Assembly: GCA_944474755.1 (NCBI GenBank)
Contig: OX104114.1
Coordinates: 29,659,220 to 29,723,219, forward strand
DNA: 64,000 bases
Origin: Limnoperna fortunei
Taxonomy: Eukaryota > Mollusca > Bivalvia > Mytilida > Modiolidae
Direction: 5' to 3'
The first letter of the stretch is position 1. Each line of letters begins with the position of its first letter. A program made the translations under genes and the position numbers. This document shows, piece by piece, positions 62,709 through 64,000 of this stretch. The notes beneath the pieces were generated by a model. The model was not told the DNA's origin and did no database searches. It saw only the letters and a list, made by a program, of their open reading frames with translations.

Positions 62709-64000
62709 ATATAGGTTCATTTGTGACTTCGCCACAAATAATCATGGCTTACCACTTCCATCGACATTTTTTACACCGCGGCGTAAAAAAATTTCAGTTT
62801 TTTTTTTGTTTTTTCTATATAAAAAACCATAACTGCATAAAATATACGTGAAACGTAGCAGAAAACCATGCAAAAATCATATGTCACATCCTAGGCTCGA
62901 ACCGACGATGTCAGTCTTGCCAGCCCTCGTTGATACCACTGGACCACGGAAGACGATATGCAGAAAGTCAAATTTTGACGTATATATACCTTCAATGTGT
63001 TTTCTACATTTAAAATACAAAGACATTTTGTAATGTTTTCGTGTATTTACCAATGAAATAAATAAGAAAGACAGAAAATTCTTTGATTTTTATTTATAAA
63101 ATACAAATAAAACGCATTGATTTGACTGGTGGAAACGACTAAAGTCACGTGACAATTTTATATATTATCACGAAGTTGTTTTTTTTTTTTTTTTTTTTTT
63201 TTTTTTTGTTGAAAAGATGACTTTTCAGGAGGTCAACAGTGATGCTATTTTGACAGTTTAATTCAAAGGAATGTTACTTTCAATTCATTGTAATAGGGAA
63301 ACCGTTTCTTTGTTCGGTAAAATACAGCAGTCGTGCATACCGGACGACACTCGATGGCATTTCAAAATAAATGCTCAAGTAGAAAAAATGTTTGTTTCAG
63401 CTAGAACAACTCATGAAGACATAATTCAGATGTATATTTTAAGGATTTATCAATGCACAAACATTCAACCGCTGAAATTTAGGGGGTACCGATGGGGCCT
63501 CGACATTTGATTTTTTCTGCCGATTTTCGATTTTGTTGACATTTATGCACATCCGAGATACTTGGTTGGGGTAAAATCGACATTCTAAATCGATTGGCGC
63601 CATTTTCGAAAGGCTAGGATTTATGGTTTTTCTGAAAATCGCGATTTTTGCATGAAAAACCTATCTTCAACTTTCATGACCTGGAAATTTTTTTATCGTT
63701 CGTCAGAATGATTTCTACTGTAGCGACAAGTCAAGGACATCGATCCCCGAACTATTTGGCGTCCATTTTGTTTCACCATTCTCTGTGGTCTAGGATGAAA
63801 TCTGCACACTACATTCTTATGGGGTCCCTTAGAAACACCCCCCCCCCCTTTTTATTTTTTGCAAGCTGGCGGAATACCCTCAAATTCCCCATATTTTTGC
63901 CCATGCCTGGCACCAAATTTTATTGCGACATGTAGCAAGCTAAAAAAACAAAGCGAATCCAAAGGTACAAAAATTCACATGTCGCTGTACTGAAACCCAG
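62709..64000 (+). repeat. u24, type-A unit cut by the right edge
   Basis: First 1292 bp of a unit, haplotype 0ATACCC. The window ends at CTGAAACCCAG, one to two bases before half-site cluster 1 would begin. Confidence 0.95.
62883..62953 (-). pseudogene. tRNA-like head, u24
   Basis: Same as the u1 form. Confidence 0.5.

Larger units (their letters stand above)
1..64000. repeat. Satellite-like tandem array, 2.2-kb and 3.75-kb units
   Basis: The same sequence recurs head to tail, all on one strand, across the whole window. I phase units at the ATATAGGTTC that precedes a stem-loop. Unit starts are 2392, 4617, 8372, 10596, 14351, 18107, 20330, 22555, 24779, 27006, 30741, 32966, 35191, 38948, 41174, 44928, 47150, 49372, 51592, 53815, 56037, 58262, 60486 and 62709. 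Both window edges cut a unit. Copies differ by scattered single-base changes and homopolymer length. A 7-character haplotype is given per unit. Character 1 is 1 if two extra bases occur in the junction CCTTAATAATATAGG, and 0 if it is CCTTAAATATAGG. The other six are the bases matching u1 positions 2703 (G/A), 2942 (A/T), 2965 (G/A), 3057 (A/C), 3152 (T/C) and 3283 (G/C). Every stretch over 300 bp without a gene is part of this array. Confidence 0.98.

Noticed and set aside
1..64000. CRISPR array
   Set aside because: Regular spacing exists, but the whole 2.2-kb unit repeats with no short repeat alternating with unique spacers, and the DNA is eukaryotic in character.
1..64000. Ribosomal DNA or 5S/histone gene tandem array
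   Set aside because: I see no rRNA core sequence and no conserved gene in the unit. Only the tRNA-like head resembles a known RNA gene.
1..64000. Telomeric or subtelomeric repeats
   Set aside because: No TTAGGG-type runs are present on either strand.

Overview
The window is one continuous satellite-like tandem array of eukaryotic DNA. I find no credible protein-coding gene. It is AT-rich, holds (AAT)n runs and long T and C homopolymers, has no bacterial gene organisation, and carries a tRNA-derived Pol III-type head in every full unit. Repeated AGGTCA/TGACCT clusters and GGGGAGATAACTC-type motifs remind me of dispersed repeats in mollusc genomes. A marine mollusc (bivalve or gastropod) is therefore my best guess, but it rests on recollection and not on a search.

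Layout. Positions 1-91 are the tail of a unit cut by the window edge. Positions 92-2391 (unit 0) are a diverged member of the family. Positions 2392-64000 hold 24 further units (u1 to u24, the last cut by the right edge). Two length classes are interleaved. Seventeen short units are 2220-2227 bp. Six long units (u2, u4, u5, u10, u13, u15) are 3735-3757 bp, and each is a 2.17 kb type-A monomer joined to a 1.57-1.59 kb related type-B monomer. From u17 to the right edge only short units occur, and they carry their own variant set, so the array has at least two domains. The array continues past both edges.

Anatomy of a type-A unit, left to right: a short flank, then a stem-loop whose sequence differs between monomer types; a near-palindrome built on CCGCGG; a degenerate tRNA-like sequence on the minus strand with A box, B box and a downstream T run; an E-box plus TATA-like block; a T27-31 tract; a region with a 97-codon frame that is open in some haplotypes and stopped in others; a TCGA-rich block with a 14-bp palindrome; a C9-14 tract; three clusters of nuclear-receptor-like half-sites inside ~289-bp subrepeats; an (AAT)n run; and one or two copies of a 57-58 bp hairpin module. 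Type B lacks the tRNA-like and E-box parts and replaces them with about 0.65 kb of its own AT-rich sequence.

How the parts relate: variant linkage across units shows unequal exchange and gene conversion. One block with the order B-alpha, B-beta (u4-u5) recurs as u13-u15 with one short unit gained or lost between. The most unusual signals are the stem-loop whose base sequence is replaced while its flanks stay fixed, the dense half-site clusters that also form 13-bp inverted repeats, and the better-preserved tRNA-like head in unit 0. All reading frames over 60 codons look like by-products of the repeats.
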